From Ruegeria arenilitoris (lineage in GTDB: Bacteria; Pseudomonadota; Alphaproteobacteria; Rhodobacterales; Rhodobacteraceae): a DNA stretch of 64,000 nucleotides. Below are positions 9,463 through 19,213 of this stretch, piece after piece. The notes below the pieces were generated by a model. The model saw only the letters and a program-made list of their open reading frames with translations. It was not told the DNA's origin and ran no database searches. The position numbers and the translations under genes are program-made. Position 1 is the stretch's first letter, and each line of letters begins with the position of its first letter. Location of the stretch: positions 233,941 through 297,940 of the forward strand of contig NZ_WPYP01000006.1 of assembly GCF_013030985.1 (NCBI RefSeq), read 5' to 3'.

Positions 9463-9752
9463 GGGCCTGAGATATGATTCCCTGACCATGGCTGCAATCT
9501 TGAGGGCCCCAGATCAAGAGAAAACAAATCCACGGTTTCTGTGGATAACTATGCAGATAAGTTTCCGGGAGAGGCGAAATCCCCTTGCATACTTGGAGAT
9601 TCATTAAGTTGCACAAAAATTAGGCACATTACTAAGGCGTTGTTTTTAATTAACTTTATTTTGTGCACAAGGCAAGTATATGAAAAAAAAGACATTTTTG
9701 TAACGGGCAGGTAACGGAAGTGCGAGCAGTGCAAAACTTGCAGCGATTATGT
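9463..9752. other. AT-rich intergenic region upstream of uvrC
   Basis: A 290-base gene-free stretch between the uvrC start and the stop of the SDR gene. It is much richer in A and T than its flanks, including a ttaattaactttattttgtg run. It contains one perfect DnaA-box consensus (TGTGGATAA, 9540-9548). It should include the uvrC promoter. I see no RNA gene. Confidence 0.5.
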
Positions 9753-10532
9753 CTATTCTACGCCCAAAACATCTGGGGTTTGCCAGCCCAGATGCTGCCC
9801 TCCATCCACGCACAATAGCTGCCCGGTAACCGCGTGCGCGTCCAGAAAATACCCCAAGGCAGCAGTGATATCCGAGGGGTTCGCCCCGCGCTCCAAAACC
9901 GTGTTGGCGCGTTGTGCCCTAAAGTGGTCTTCGGATTGCCGATGCCCCTGAATCGTCGGACCGGGGCCAATCGCGTTGACGCGGATCGCAGGGGTCAGCG
10001 CCTGCGCGGAAGTCCGGGTCAGCGCCCACAGGCCCATCTTGGCGATGGTGTAGGACATGAACTCGGGCGTCAGTTTGCGCACCCGCATGTCGACCATATT
10101 GACGATCAGACCGGTGGCGACGGGCTCGCCCGCCTCATCCGTAGCGGGCGTCAGACCCTGTTCCGCCATCGCCTGCGTCAGCACGAAGGGCGCACGCAGG
10201 TTGCTGTCCATATGCCGGTCCCAGCTTTGCCGAGTGGCCGTGCGGATATTGTCGTATTCAAAGATCGAGGCGTTGTTGACCAGACAGGTGATCGGCCCGC
10301 CCAGCAATTCTGCCGCACGGGGCAGCAGCGCGCTGACCTGTGCCTCGTCCAGCAAATCGGCCTGCAAAGCCACCGCCTTGCGACCCAGGGCCTGAACCTC
10401 GGCTACGGTCTCTTGCGCGGGTTGCTCCGAGGTCGCGTAATGCACGGCGACGTCATAGCCGCGGCGCGCCAGATACAGCGCCATGGCCCGTCCAAGGCGA
10501 ATTCCGGCACCGGTCACTAACGCTCGGGTCAT
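9753..10532 (-). CDS. SDR-family oxidoreductase, pteridine-reductase-like
   Basis: A classical short-chain dehydrogenase of 259 residues. The cofactor loop is TGAGIRLGRA; an arginine in this glycine loop is typical of PTR1/FolM-type NADPH enzymes. LVNNAS is the NNAG-type motif, and the active site is in the MVDMRVRKLTPEFMSYTIAK segment (Tyr-x3-Lys). There is a C-terminal INGxGP-like NAIGPGP. A dihydropteridine or dihydrofolate reductase role is possible by analogy with FolM but unproven. It lies upstream of uvrC on the same strand and downstream of the antiporter operon. Confidence 0.8.
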   Translation of the reverse strand: MTRALVTGAGIRLGRAMALYLARRGYDVAVHYATSEQPAQETVAEVQALGRKAVALQADLLDEAQVSALLPRAAELLGGPITCLVNNASIFEYDNIRTATRQSWDRHMDSNLRAPFVLTQAMAEQGLTPATDEAGEPVATGLIVNMVDMRVRKLTPEFMSYTIAKMGLWALTRTSAQALTPAIRVNAIGPGPTIQGHRQSEDHFRAQRANTVLERGANPSDITAALGYFLDAHAVTGQLLCVDGGQHLGWQTPDVLGVE

Positions 10533-10553
10533 GGACGCTTCCTCTTGATCAAA

Positions 10554-11516
10554 TCACGCCAGCAACACGACGACGTAGACTGCATATAGCAGGGTCAACA
10601 CGAAACCCCAGGTGCGTGTGATGTCCTGTTTGAAAAACACGAACGGGGCCAGCAGCAGCGAGGCACCCAGCATCACCCACAGGTCGAACCGCAGGAATTC
10701 CGGATCTACGGGAATCGGTCCGACCAGGGTAGCAATCCCGACAATGGCCAGCAGGTTGAACATGTTCGACCCGATCACATTGCCCAGCGCCACATCCGCC
10801 TGCCGCCGCAGCGCCGCCATCACTGTTGTCGCCAGTTCCGGCAAAGATGTCCCGACCGCAACCAGCGTCAAGCCGATCACTGTTTCGCTGACGCCGTAGG
10901 TGAGGGCGATGACCGTGGCATATTCGACCAGAAGATGCGCGCCCATTGGCAGGCCGATCAGGCCCAGCACCAGATAGACCGAGATCTTCCAGTAGGCCAT
11001 GTTGGGGTCGGCCTCTTCCAGACCGTCCAGTTCCTCATCCTCGGCGCAGGCTTGTCCGCAGGCTTTGCGGTGGGCGTGCGCCTCGCGGAAGGCGTTCCAC
11101 AGGATCAGAGCCAATGCCGCCAGCAGGATAGCGCCGCTGACCAAGGTGAACACGCCGCAGAAGGCCAGACCGATGAACAGCACCGAGGCCAGCAGCATGA
11201 AGACATAGTTCCTGCGGCTGTTGCATTCGCTGGTGTGCAACGTCGACAGCAAGGCCGGTACGCCCAGAACCAACAGGATATTCGCCGTATTCGACCCAAC
11301 CACGTTACCCAGTGCAATGCCCGGCGCGTTTTCCTTGATCGCGCTGATGGCAATCAAAAGCTCGGGCGCCGAGGTGCCAAAGGCCACGATCGTCAGGCTG
11401 ACGATCAGCGCGGGCACGCCCATGCGCAGGCTCAGGTTCACCGCGCCGCGCACCAGCGCGTCGCCTGCCAGCAGCAGGATCAGCAGACCGAGGCCGGATA
11501 ACAGCCATGCCGTCAT
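10554..11516 (-). CDS. Calcium/sodium antiporter, YrbG-type CaCA family
   Basis: A 320-residue inner-membrane cation exchanger. Both alpha repeats are visible: AFGTSAPELLIAISA with ALGNVVGSNTANILLVLG in the first half, and AVGTSLPELATTVMAA with ALGNVIGSNMFNLLAIVG in the second. These carry the acidic and asparagine residues that bind the transported cation. A hydrophilic loop (EDEELDGLEEADP) separates the halves. The ATG at 11516 overlaps the stop of the preceding small gene (ATGA). The frame upstream of it only shadows that gene. Confidence 0.9.
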   Translation of the reverse strand: MTAWLLSGLGLLILLLAGDALVRGAVNLSLRMGVPALIVSLTIVAFGTSAPELLIAISAIKENAPGIALGNVVGSNTANILLVLGVPALLSTLHTSECNSRRNYVFMLLASVLFIGLAFCGVFTLVSGAILLAALALILWNAFREAHAHRKACGQACAEDEELDGLEEADPNMAYWKISVYLVLGLIGLPMGAHLLVEYATVIALTYGVSETVIGLTLVAVGTSLPELATTVMAALRRQADVALGNVIGSNMFNLLAIVGIATLVGPIPVDPEFLRFDLWVMLGASLLLAPFVFFKQDITRTWGFVLTLLYAVYVVVLLA

Positions 11517-11683
11517 GTACGGCCTCCTTTTTCGCAGGCACACGGGCCTTTGCCGATCCTGAACCGTCCACAGCGCGGGCATCTTGAGGATTGCAACCGC
11601 TTCTGCCCCGGAAAGCGCAGCTTGCCGAACATCGCCAGGACTCCCATGGCGATCAGGAAAAGGGTGACAATCTTGATAATCAC
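11513..11683 (-). CDS. Small membrane-anchored zinc-ribbon protein
   Basis: A 56-residue protein starting at GTG (11683), immediately after the S49-peptidase stop and overlapping the antiporter start by four bases, so it is translationally coupled on both sides. It has one N-terminal membrane helix (VTLFLIAMGVLAMFG) followed by RFPGQKRL and a CPRCGRFRIGKGPCAC zinc-ribbon-like end. I recognise it as a small conserved Rhodobacterales protein, function unknown. It is often missed because of its size and GTG start. Confidence 0.75.
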   Translation of the reverse strand: MIIKIVTLFLIAMGVLAMFGKLRFPGQKRLQSSRCPRCGRFRIGKGPCACEKGGRT

Positions 11684-11684
11684 G

Positions 11685-12482
11685 TCACAAACCGAAACGC
11701 GCGTAGGCGGCGCGCTCCTCAAGCCCGGCGATGGCATCCTGCGCCAGTGATGCGCCAAACCGCGACCAGATCGGTTTGCGCAGCCCATAGCGGCGGAACT
11801 TGACCTTGTCGCCAAAGCGTTCCTGCATATTGGGTTTCAAATGCGCGATACCGTCGATCAGACCCAGCTCCTGCGCCCGTCGCGCCAGCCAGATTTCACC
11901 GGTGAACAGGTCCTGGCTTTCGTCCAGCTTGCCGCTGCGCCGAGTTTTGACATGGGTGATGAAATTTTCGTGGATATCAGCCAGCAGTCCTTCCAGCCGG
12001 GCGACATCCTCTTTCTTTTCAGGCGAAAACGGGTCGAGCATGGATTTCGACTCGCCCGCCGTATGCACGCGCCGTTCGATCCCCTGACGTTTCAGCAGCA
12101 CATGCGCGCCAAAGCTCGACGATATCACCCCGATCGAACCCAGAACCGAGCTGTCATCGGCATAAATCTCATCCGCAGCGGCGGCCAGCCAATAGCCACC
12201 CGAGGCTGCCACGTCCTCGACAAAGGCGATGACAGGAACATCCAGTTCCTCGGACAAGCGCCGGATACGCGCGCCGATCAACGAGCTTTGCACCGGTGAG
12301 CCACCCGGCGAGTTGACCTCGAGCGCGACGGCGGCAGGTTTTCCCTTGCGAAAGGCTTTTTCAAGCACGGGGGCCAGCGCGGTGTCGGACATCGATCCAC
12401 GTCCGGCCATCCCGATGGCACCGGACAGGCGCACAACGGCCACGCAGGGTTGCTTTTTGAGAAACGGCAGGCTGAGTTTCAT
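11685..12482 (-). CDS. S49-family serine peptidase, SohB/SppA-like
   Basis: A 265-residue single-domain member of peptidase family S49. The nucleophile is Ser94 in VAASGGYWLA and the general base is Lys146 in AGESKSMLDPF, the Ser-Lys dyad of the SppA family. EVNSPGGSP forms the oxyanion region. It probably degrades membrane-derived peptides or processes membrane proteins, as the family does. The start chosen is MKLSLPFLKK; there is no clear long signal peptide, so the anchor is weak. It is the first gene of the peptidase-zinc-ribbon-antiporter unit. Confidence 0.85.
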   Translation of the reverse strand: MKLSLPFLKKQPCVAVVRLSGAIGMAGRGSMSDTALAPVLEKAFRKGKPAAVALEVNSPGGSPVQSSLIGARIRRLSEELDVPVIAFVEDVAASGGYWLAAAADEIYADDSSVLGSIGVISSSFGAHVLLKRQGIERRVHTAGESKSMLDPFSPEKKEDVARLEGLLADIHENFITHVKTRRSGKLDESQDLFTGEIWLARRAQELGLIDGIAHLKPNMQERFGDKVKFRRYGLRKPIWSRFGASLAQDAIAGLEERAAYARFGL

Positions 12483-12595
12483 GGATGCCGATGTAGAGTG
12501 CACCCAACCGGTAAACAAGGGACCGTTTGGCCGATAGTGGTGACGTGAACACATTTCCCAAGGTCAGTGGGCAAAAATGCAACGCCCGACACAGC

Positions 12596-13357
12596 CTAGC
12601 TGCGAATGCGCCAACCGGTTTTGAAGATCCAGCCGATGATGCCCAGGCACAGGCCGGTAAAGGCCAAGATGGCCAGCAGGCTGAACCCGATCGGGACATC
12701 CGCCAACCCGTAGAACGACCACCGAAAGCCCGAAATCAGATAGACCACAGGATTGAACAACGTGATGGTCTGCCATACTGGCGGCAGCATGGACACGGAA
12801 TAGAAAGTCCCGCCCAGAAAGATCAGCGGCGTCACCACCAGTTGCGGCACCAGCGACATCTGTTCAAAGTTGCTGGCCCAGATGCCTATGATGAACCCCA
12901 GCAGCGAAAAACTGAGGCAGGTCAGGATCAGAAACACCGCCATCGCAAACGGGTGTTCGATGCGTAAATCCACGAAAAATGAGGCCGTTACGAGGATGAC
13001 CAATCCCACGAACAGCGCCTTGGTCGCCGCTGCTCCGACATATCCGATCACGATCTCGATAAAGTTCACCGGGGCGGAGAGCAGTTCGTAAATCGTGCCC
13101 AGAAACTTGGGGAAATAGATACCGAAAGACGCATTGGAAATCGCCAGCATCACCACCGACAGCATGATCAGCCCCGGCACGATGAAGGCACCGTAGGACA
13201 CCCCTTCGACCTCTTGAATACGGCTGCCGATGGCGGTGCCGAAGACCACGAAATACAACGAGGTCGACAGGACCGGAGACAGAAAGCTCTGCGCCAATGT
13301 GCGGAAGAACCGGGCCATTTCGAACCGGTAGATGGCGGCGATAGCGGACCAGTTCAT
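12596..13357 (-). CDS. ABC-2-type transporter permease
   Basis: A 253-residue permease with six predicted membrane helices and the ABC-2 pattern in the C-terminal half ([20 protein letters not shown], then [17 protein letters not shown]). This matches the family of polysaccharide and drug exporters (YadH-like). Its ATG overlaps the stop of the ATPase gene by four bases, so the two form one exporter. The substrate is unknown. It ends near 12596, with about 110 bases to the S49 peptidase gene. Confidence 0.9.
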   Translation of the reverse strand: MNWSAIAAIYRFEMARFFRTLAQSFLSPVLSTSLYFVVFGTAIGSRIQEVEGVSYGAFIVPGLIMLSVVMLAISNASFGIYFPKFLGTIYELLSAPVNFIEIVIGYVGAAATKALFVGLVILVTASFFVDLRIEHPFAMAVFLILTCLSFSLLGFIIGIWASNFEQMSLVPQLVVTPLIFLGGTFYSVSMLPPVWQTITLFNPVVYLISGFRWSFYGLADVPIGFSLLAILAFTGLCLGIIGWIFKTGWRIRS

Positions 13358-14283
13358 GCGGGCTCTCCGGACACAAGATTAACAAATATCTCTTCCAGAC
13401 TCGACTGGCGGGTTTGCACGTCGCGCAACACCAGCCCCGCCTGTGCCACGTCATTCAGCAACGTGGTGATGCCGGTGCGGTCGGCATGGGTGTCATATGT
13501 ATAGACCAGCGCATCTCCATTTCCGTTCAGCACCAGATTATGCTCCGCCAGACTGCCTGGGATGGCCTGGATCGGTTCAGTCAACATCACCTCGAGCTGT
13601 TTTTTGCCCATCTGCGCCATCAGCGTGTCCTTGTCCTGCACCAGCAGCAACTCACCCTTGTCGATGACGCCAATCCGGTCGGCGATGGCCTCGGCCTCTT
13701 CGATATAGTGGGTGGTCAGGATGATAGTGACGCCGGCCCGTTTCAGCTCGGCCACGATCTCCCACATATCCTTGCGCAGTTCGACATCGACGCCGGCGGT
13801 GGGTTCGTCCAGAAACAGAACACGCGGTTCATGCGACAGTGCCTTGGCGATCAGCACCCGGCGCTTCATGCCCCCCGACAGTTCCTTGATCGCGTTCTTA
13901 CGCTTGTCCCAAAGGGACAGCTTGCGCAGAATCTCTTCGATCCGCGCGTCATTGCGGCCCAGCCCGAACAACCCGCGCGACAGCCTCACCGTGTTCCAAA
14001 CCTTTTCGAACGGCTCCAGCGCGATTTCCTGCGGCACCAGACCAATCATCCGGCGCGCGGCGCGAAACTCGGCCTGAATGTCATGACCACCCACCGTCAC
14101 CGACCCCGAGGTGGGCGTGGTGATCCCGCAGATGGTCGAGATCAGCGTCGTCTTGCCTGCGCCATTCGGCCCCAACAGCGCCAGAATTTCCCCCTGCTCG
14201 ATGTCCAGTGACACGCCTTTCAGCGCCTCAAAGCCGTCGGCGTAGGATTTGCGCAAATCCTTGATCGAAAGAATGGTCGTCAT
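13354..14283 (-). CDS. ABC transporter ATP-binding protein (YadG-like)
   Basis: A 309-residue ATPase with Walker [10 protein letters not shown], the Q-loop in [10 protein letters not shown], signature LSGGMKRR, and Walker [13 protein letters not shown] followed by the H-loop in [10 protein letters not shown]. The roughly 80-residue C-terminal extension is typical of ABC-2 ATPases. It is followed, with an ATGA overlap, by the permease. I start at [14 protein letters not shown]; the frame upstream is open but only shadows the start region of the divergent CoA-transferase. Confidence 0.92.
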   Translation of the reverse strand: MTTILSIKDLRKSYADGFEALKGVSLDIEQGEILALLGPNGAGKTTLISTICGITTPTSGSVTVGGHDIQAEFRAARRMIGLVPQEIALEPFEKVWNTVRLSRGLFGLGRNDARIEEILRKLSLWDKRKNAIKELSGGMKRRVLIAKALSHEPRVLFLDEPTAGVDVELRKDMWEIVAELKRAGVTIILTTHYIEEAEAIADRIGVIDKGELLLVQDKDTLMAQMGKKQLEVMLTEPIQAIPGSLAEHNLVLNGNGDALVYTYDTHADRTGITTLLNDVAQAGLVLRDVQTRQSSLEEIFVNLVSGEPA

Positions 14284-14437
14284 GCAAGTTCCCCGTTCTG
14301 GCGGCGACCCTACCCCGGCCCACCGGCACAGAACAGGCCAATTTCGCACAACGTTCTGCGCTTTTTTGCGGGTTTGACCTCTGGCCTTGCAATTTGCCAG
14401 CGTTCCCGAAACCCTGCCTTTAATCGAAGGGGGGACT

Positions 14438-15547
14438 ATGCTGAACGGTATTCGGATCATTGAAATCGAGGGGCTGGGCCCTGCCCCTTTTGCCGCCATG
14501 CTGCTGGCGGATATGGGCGCCGATGTAATCACCATCCACCGCAAGGGACAGGCTGCAACGCCTGGGATGCCCGAACGCTCGATCCTCGACCGCGGCAAAC
14601 GGTCGATTGATCTGGACCTGAAGGACCCAAGCGATCTGGAGATCGCCAAACGCCTGATTGCCTCGGCCGATGCGCTGATCGAAGGTTTCCGCCCCGGCGT
14701 TATGGAAAAACTCGGCCTCGGTCCGGAACCCTGCCACCAGATGAACCCTGGGCTGGTCTACGGCCGGATGACAGGCTGGGGCCAGGACAGCCCCCTTTCG
14801 GACACAGCCGGGCATGACCTGAACTACATCGCTCTGTCCGGTGCGCTTTGGTATGCCTCTCCGCCCGGCCAGCCACCGCAAACCCCGGCCACCCTGGTCG
14901 GCGACATTGGCGGAGGCGCCATGTATCTGGTCGCGGGCCTTCTGGCCGGGCTGCTGAATGCGCAGAGAACGGGCCAGGGCACCGTGGTCGATGCCGCCAT
15001 CTATGACGGTTCAGCCCATATGATGAACCTGCTCATGAGCCTGAACCAATCCGGCAACCTGTCGGAAACCCGCGGCCAAAGCCTGCTGGACGGCCCCCAT
15101 TGGAGCCGTACCTACATCTGTTCCGATGACGGCTTTGTGACGGTTCAATGCCTCGAACCCAAATTCTACGCACTGTTTCTGCAGAAAATGGGCTTGTCGG
15201 ATGACCGTGACTTCCAATTGCAATTCGATCCGGCGACCTGGCCCGCACTCACCCAACGCTTGTCTGACATCTTCGCCGGCAAACCGCGTGACCACTGGGC
15301 GGATCTCTTCAAAGGCACCGACGCCTGCGTCGCGCCGGTCCTCAGCCCGACCGAAGCACAAGCACACCCAATGAACGGCGCCCGCCAGACATGGCGCAAA
15401 ACAGATGGCACCCTACAAGCCGCCGCTGCACCCAGATTCTCGACCTCAGAATGGCAGCCCGAACCCAGCCCTGCCCGCGGAGAACACCGTCAGGACATCC
15501 TGAACGAACTCAACGCACAGCGGACACCCGCCTCTTCATCTGGCTAG
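14438..15547 (+). CDS. CoA-transferase family III / alpha-methylacyl-CoA racemase-like
   Basis: A 369-residue class III CoA-transferase-fold protein closest to alpha-methylacyl-CoA racemases. Typical segments are [50 protein letters not shown] and [20 protein letters not shown]. The last holds the active-site HD pair (GHDLNY) that in racemases acts on the alpha carbon of 2-methylacyl-CoA. A strong AGGGGGG-type ribosome site precedes ATG 14438. It runs convergently with hemE across a dispersed repeat. Confidence 0.85.
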   Translation: MLNGIRIIEIEGLGPAPFAAMLLADMGADVITIHRKGQAATPGMPERSILDRGKRSIDLDLKDPSDLEIAKRLIASADALIEGFRPGVMEKLGLGPEPCHQMNPGLVYGRMTGWGQDSPLSDTAGHDLNYIALSGALWYASPPGQPPQTPATLVGDIGGGAMYLVAGLLAGLLNAQRTGQGTVVDAAIYDGSAHMMNLLMSLNQSGNLSETRGQSLLDGPHWSRTYICSDDGFVTVQCLEPKFYALFLQKMGLSDDRDFQLQFDPATWPALTQRLSDIFAGKPRDHWADLFKGTDACVAPVLSPTEAQAHPMNGARQTWRKTDGTLQAAAAPRFSTSEWQPEPSPARGEHRQDILNELNAQRTPASSSG

Positions 15548-15603
15548 AAATACCTCGGGGGATGAATTGGCCGCAGGCCAAGAAGGGGGCTGCCCCCCCT
15601 TCC
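15548..15603. repeat. Dispersed intergenic repeat with two hairpins, copy 1
   Basis: The stretch holds a gaattggccgcaggccaag core followed by a G-run/C-run hairpin (gggggctgccccc). The same core occurs in inverted orientation at 20357-20408. It separates the convergent CoA-transferase and hemE genes and could serve as a bidirectional terminator, though without a clean T-run. Confidence 0.7.
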
Positions 15604-15608
15604 TTTGC

Positions 15609-16643
15609 TTACCGCCCGCGCACCGTGTCGATCATCAACTGCACGTTTTCCGGATCCGCATCCGGCGTGATCCCGTGACCGAGGTTGAAGATATGCGGTC
15701 CCTTCGAGAACGCCTCGACAATGCGCCGCGTCTCATCCACTAGGGCCTGCCCGCCGGTCACCATATGCGACGACGCCAGATTGCCCTGAACGCAACCATC
15801 CGCCTGTACATGCTCGGCCGCCCATTCCGGCGACACCGAGTTGTCCAGCGCCACACAATCCACGCCGGTTGCCTTGGCGAAACCGATATATCCGTCACCC
15901 GCCTCACGTGGGAAGCCGATCACCGGGATACCGGGGTGGCGTTCCTTGATGGCTTGCGTGATCACCCGGCAGGGCTCGACCGCATATTTCCGGAAGGCAT
16001 CGCCTTTCAGCGACCCGGCCCAACTGTCGAAGATCTTGACCACCTCGGCCCCGGCCTCGATCTGGGCCGACAGGTATTCGATCGTCGCCAGCGTGATCCG
16101 CTCCAGCAGCGCCTCGAACAGGGCGGTGTTTTCCTCGCGCAGCGCATGGGCGGGACCCTGATCCGGCGTGCCACGCCCGGCGATCATATAGGTCGCAACC
16201 GTCCACGGCGCCCCCGCGAATCCAATCAGGGTGGTCTCGGACGGCAACTCCCGCGACAGGATGCGCACCGTCTCATAGACCGGCGAAAGGGTCTCATGAA
16301 TGGCGTCAACCGGTTTCAGCGCGTCGAATTCCGACTGCTGCGTGATGGTCGACAGGCGCGGGCCTTCTCCGGTGACGAACCACAAATCCGCGCCCAGCGC
16401 CTGCGGTACCAGCAGGATGTCGGCAAACAGAATCGCCGCGTCGAACCCATAGCGGCGGATCGGCTGCAGCGTCACCTCAGCCGCCAGTTCCGGGTTGTAG
16501 CACAGCGAAAGGAAATCCCCTGCCTGCGCCCGTGTCGCCCGGTATTCCGGCAGATACCGCCCGGCCTGGCGCATCATCCAGATCGGCGGCACATCCTGTA
16601 CCTCGCCCGCCAGCGCCCGCAGCAGTTTCTTTGTCTCGGCCAT
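15609..16643 (-). CDS. hemE: Uroporphyrinogen decarboxylase
   Basis: HemE removes the four acetate carboxylates of uroporphyrinogen III to form coproporphyrinogen III in the cytosol. The 344-residue product carries the N-terminal signature [17 protein letters not shown] and the second signature [19 protein letters not shown], as well as IFDSWAGSL with the catalytic-region aspartate. I start at [13 protein letters not shown]; the upstream in-frame ATG would overlap the promoter region. It is divergent from hemC with about 108 bases between the starts, so the two heme genes may share regulatory DNA. Confidence 0.95.
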   Translation of the reverse strand: MAETKKLLRALAGEVQDVPPIWMMRQAGRYLPEYRATRAQAGDFLSLCYNPELAAEVTLQPIRRYGFDAAILFADILLVPQALGADLWFVTGEGPRLSTITQQSEFDALKPVDAIHETLSPVYETVRILSRELPSETTLIGFAGAPWTVATYMIAGRGTPDQGPAHALREENTALFEALLERITLATIEYLSAQIEAGAEVVKIFDSWAGSLKGDAFRKYAVEPCRVITQAIKERHPGIPVIGFPREAGDGYIGFAKATGVDCVALDNSVSPEWAAEHVQADGCVQGNLASSHMVTGGQALVDETRRIVEAFSKGPHIFNLGHGITPDADPENVQLMIDTVRGR

Positions 16644-16751
16644 CTTTTGCCCCCAATCATCCGGTTTGCCGCAACGGGTCTTCCTTCGGCGGCAATTTGT
16701 CAAGCCATGCCCCCATTGTCAGGGCAATGTGACGCGACTAAAGCTGTGCGC

Positions 16752-17711
16752 ATGACACTGACCCTGCCCTCCCCCGACTCACCGCTCAAGATCGGCACCC
16801 GTGGCTCACCCCTGGCGCTGGCACAAGCCTATGAAACCCGGCAACGGCTGGGAACGGCATTCGACCTGCCCGAAGAGGCGTTTGAGATTGTGGTGATCAA
16901 GACCACCGGTGACAACCGCGCCATGATCGACGCGGACCGCCCGCTGAAAGAGATCGGCAACAAGGGCCTGTTCACCAAGGAAATCGAAGAGGCGATGCTG
17001 CAGGGCGATATCGACATCGCCGTGCACTCCACCAAGGACATGCCGGTAGAACAGCCTGAGGGTCTGGTGCTGGACACCTTCCTGCCGCGCGAGGATGTGC
17101 GCGATGCGTTCATTTCACCCAGCCTGAACTCGATCCACGACCTGCCGCAGGGCGCGGTGGTCGGTACGTCATCGCTGCGCCGCCGCGCGCAACTGCTGAA
17201 CCGGCGGCCTGATCTGAACGTGGTTGAATTTCGCGGCAATGTTCAGACCCGCCTGAAGAAACTGGCCGACGGCGTGGCAGATTGCACCTTTCTGGCCATG
17301 GCCGGCATCCGCCGTCTGAACATGGAGGACGTCCCGGCCACGGCAATCGCGCCCGAAGACATGCTGCCCGCCATCGCGCAGGGCACGATCGGCATCGAAC
17401 GCCGCAGCGACGATTCCCGTGCTGCGGGTATGCTTGAGGCGATCCACCACGCCGAAACCGGCCAGCGCCTTGCTGCGGAACGCGCCTTGCTGGCGGCGCT
17501 GGATGGCTCGTGCGAAACCCCCATCGCCGGACTGGCCGAGATACTGGACGGTCAGCTGCGTCTGCGCGGCGAAGTTCTGCGCCCCGACGGGTCCGAGGCA
17601 ATATCCGAGGACATCACCGGCGCGATTTCCGACGGCGCCGAGATGGGCCGCGCCATGGCTCAGACCCTTCTGGAACAGGCCGGGCCGGGCTTTTTCGACT
17701 GGAGAAGCTAG
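16752..17711 (+). CDS. hemC: Hydroxymethylbilane synthase (porphobilinogen deaminase)
   Basis: HemC polymerises four porphobilinogen units into hydroxymethylbilane. The 319-residue protein has KIGTRGSPLALAQA at the start, HSTKDMP (with the catalytic aspartate), GTSSLRRRAQLL (substrate-binding arginines) and Cys254 in DGSCETPIAG, which carries the dipyrromethane cofactor. The start is the ATG at 16752; the long upstream open frame is only the antisense of hemE. A strong terminator follows at about 17.9 kb. Confidence 0.95.
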   Translation: MTLTLPSPDSPLKIGTRGSPLALAQAYETRQRLGTAFDLPEEAFEIVVIKTTGDNRAMIDADRPLKEIGNKGLFTKEIEEAMLQGDIDIAVHSTKDMPVEQPEGLVLDTFLPREDVRDAFISPSLNSIHDLPQGAVVGTSSLRRRAQLLNRRPDLNVVEFRGNVQTRLKKLADGVADCTFLAMAGIRRLNMEDVPATAIAPEDMLPAIAQGTIGIERRSDDSRAAGMLEAIHHAETGQRLAAERALLAALDGSCETPIAGLAEILDGQLRLRGEVLRPDGSEAISEDITGAISDGAEMGRAMAQTLLEQAGPGFFDWRS

Positions 17712-17884
17712 GAAATTTGTTGAATGTGAACTACTTCACTGTAACCGGGGCGAAAATCAGGCAAACAAGTATCAGACTGGTTGTATTGCTGGTTCGGTCT
17801 CGAATATGTCGAAAAGTTTTTGTTCAGTATACTTGATTAAGTGGTATTCGAGGGGGCGAGACTAAACGAGTTACCAGTTGGTAA

Positions 17885-17918
17885 GGGCCGCTGTCACATT
17901 ATGACAGCGGCCCGTTTT
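17885..17918 (+). terminator. Rho-independent terminator downstream of hemC
   Basis: A perfect 12-bp stem, gggccgctgtca / tgacagcggccc (arms 17885-17896 and 17902-17913), with a 5-base loop (catta) and gtttta after it. It lies between the convergent hemC and aminotransferase genes and may serve both. The 150 bases between the hemC stop and this hairpin hold no gene I can support. Confidence 0.85.
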
Positions 17919-17934
17919 ATTCCGGGGCAGCATC

Positions 17935-19212
17935 TCAGACCGCGCTGATCGCCTGCACGGCCTGATTAACCGCTGAACGGGTCTGTTCCAGATCCGCTTT
18001 AGTCACCGCCAGCGACGGATAGAGCTTGCCCGGGGATTTGAAAATCCCATGCGCGCGCAACGTATCGTTGTAAAGGGTATTGCGGCTGGGGTCGTCATGT
18101 TGGGCGCTGCGGTAATCGCGGCAGGCGGCATTGGTAAAGTAGATGTCGAACAGCGTCTCATCCCCGACGACCTGATGCGCAATACCGGCTTCGGTCAGGG
18201 CCTCCACCTGCATCCGCTGCAATTCCGCCCCGGTTGCGCGGAGCTGATCATAAACGCCGTCACGTCGCAGAACTTCCATTGTTTTCAGACCCGCGACCGA
18301 GGCCACCGGGTTGCCTGACAGGGTGCCTAGCTGCATCAGCCAGCCCTCCTCGCCCACTTTTGCCTTGTTGAAATGCTTCATGATTTCGGCGCTGGCGCCC
18401 AGCGCGGCCAGAGGGAAGCCACCACCGATGATCTTGCCCAGCGTACAGATATCGGGCGTCACCCCGTATCTTTCCTGCGCGCCGCCATAGGCCAGCCGGA
18501 ACCCTGTGACGATCTCATCAAAGATCAGCAGAACATCATGCTTGTCGCACAAGTCGCGCAGCCCCTGCAGATAGCCGGGCAGCGGTGGAATGATCCTCTG
18601 CAGCGGTTCCACCATGATCGCGGCGATGTCGTCATGTTCGTCCAGTAGCGCCGCGACAGCCTCAAGGTCGTTATAGGGCGCGATCAGCATCTGTTCGGCC
18701 ACGCTGTCGGGAATACCGGCGCTGTCCGGCACCGCCTGAGGGAAGTTGACCCGACGGCTGGGGGCAAGGCTCATCTGCGCCTCGGCGCTCATACCGTGAT
18801 AGCCGCCTTCGAATTTAAGGATCTTGTTGCGCCCGGTATAGGCGCGGGCCAGACGGATAGCATACATGTCCGCCTCACCGCCCGAGGCGACAAAGCGGAC
18901 CTGTTCGCAGCAGGGCACGGCCTCGACGATGGCCTCGGCCAGCTCGATGCCCTTGGAATTGTTGGCAAAGAAGGTCATGCCCTTGGGCAGTTGCTCCAGC
19001 ACGGCCTCCATCACCTCGAGGTGGCCATGACCCAGCAGCATGGGGCCAGAGCCGATCAGGTAGTCGATATATTCATTGCCGTCCTCGTCCCAGACATGGC
19101 TGCCTTCGCCGCGGGCGATGATGATACCGGGGTCAAAATTGCCAAATCCCCCGGCGGGCAGAACCTCATTCGCGCGGGTGATCCATTCGGATTGAGTATT
19201 GATCTTCAGCAT
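17935..19212 (-). CDS. Class III aminotransferase, GSA-aminomutase-like
   Basis: A 425-residue PLP enzyme of aminotransferase class III. It has SHVWDEDGNEYIDYLIGSGP, the cofactor region ASGGEADMYAIRLARA, IFDEIVTGFRL with the pyridine-N aspartate, and CTLGKIIGGGFP with the Schiff-base lysine (around residue 265). It resembles glutamate-1-semialdehyde aminomutase. A heme role is unlikely despite nearby hemC, because alphaproteobacteria normally make 5-aminolevulinate with HemA/ALAS. It starts one base after the stop of the third enolase-superfamily gene and so belongs to that operon, where it may transaminate a product of osmolyte breakdown (inference). Confidence 0.85.
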   Translation of the reverse strand: MLKINTQSEWITRANEVLPAGGFGNFDPGIIIARGEGSHVWDEDGNEYIDYLIGSGPMLLGHGHLEVMEAVLEQLPKGMTFFANNSKGIELAEAIVEAVPCCEQVRFVASGGEADMYAIRLARAYTGRNKILKFEGGYHGMSAEAQMSLAPSRRVNFPQAVPDSAGIPDSVAEQMLIAPYNDLEAVAALLDEHDDIAAIMVEPLQRIIPPLPGYLQGLRDLCDKHDVLLIFDEIVTGFRLAYGGAQERYGVTPDICTLGKIIGGGFPLAALGASAEIMKHFNKAKVGEEGWLMQLGTLSGNPVASVAGLKTMEVLRRDGVYDQLRATGAELQRMQVEALTEAGIAHQVVGDETLFDIYFTNAACRDYRSAQHDDPSRNTLYNDTLRAHGIFKSPGKLYPSLAVTKADLEQTRSAVNQAVQAISAV

Positions 19213-19213
19213 C

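Noticed and set aside
9463..9752. Chromosomal replication origin
   Set aside because: Only one DnaA box and no origin-typical gene neighbourhood; uvrC and an SDR flank it.
17935..19212. Naming the aminotransferase hemL because hemC and hemE are close
   Set aside because: It is in the betaine-type operon, and alphaproteobacteria normally make 5-aminolevulinate by the C4 route, so a GSA-aminomutase role is doubtful.
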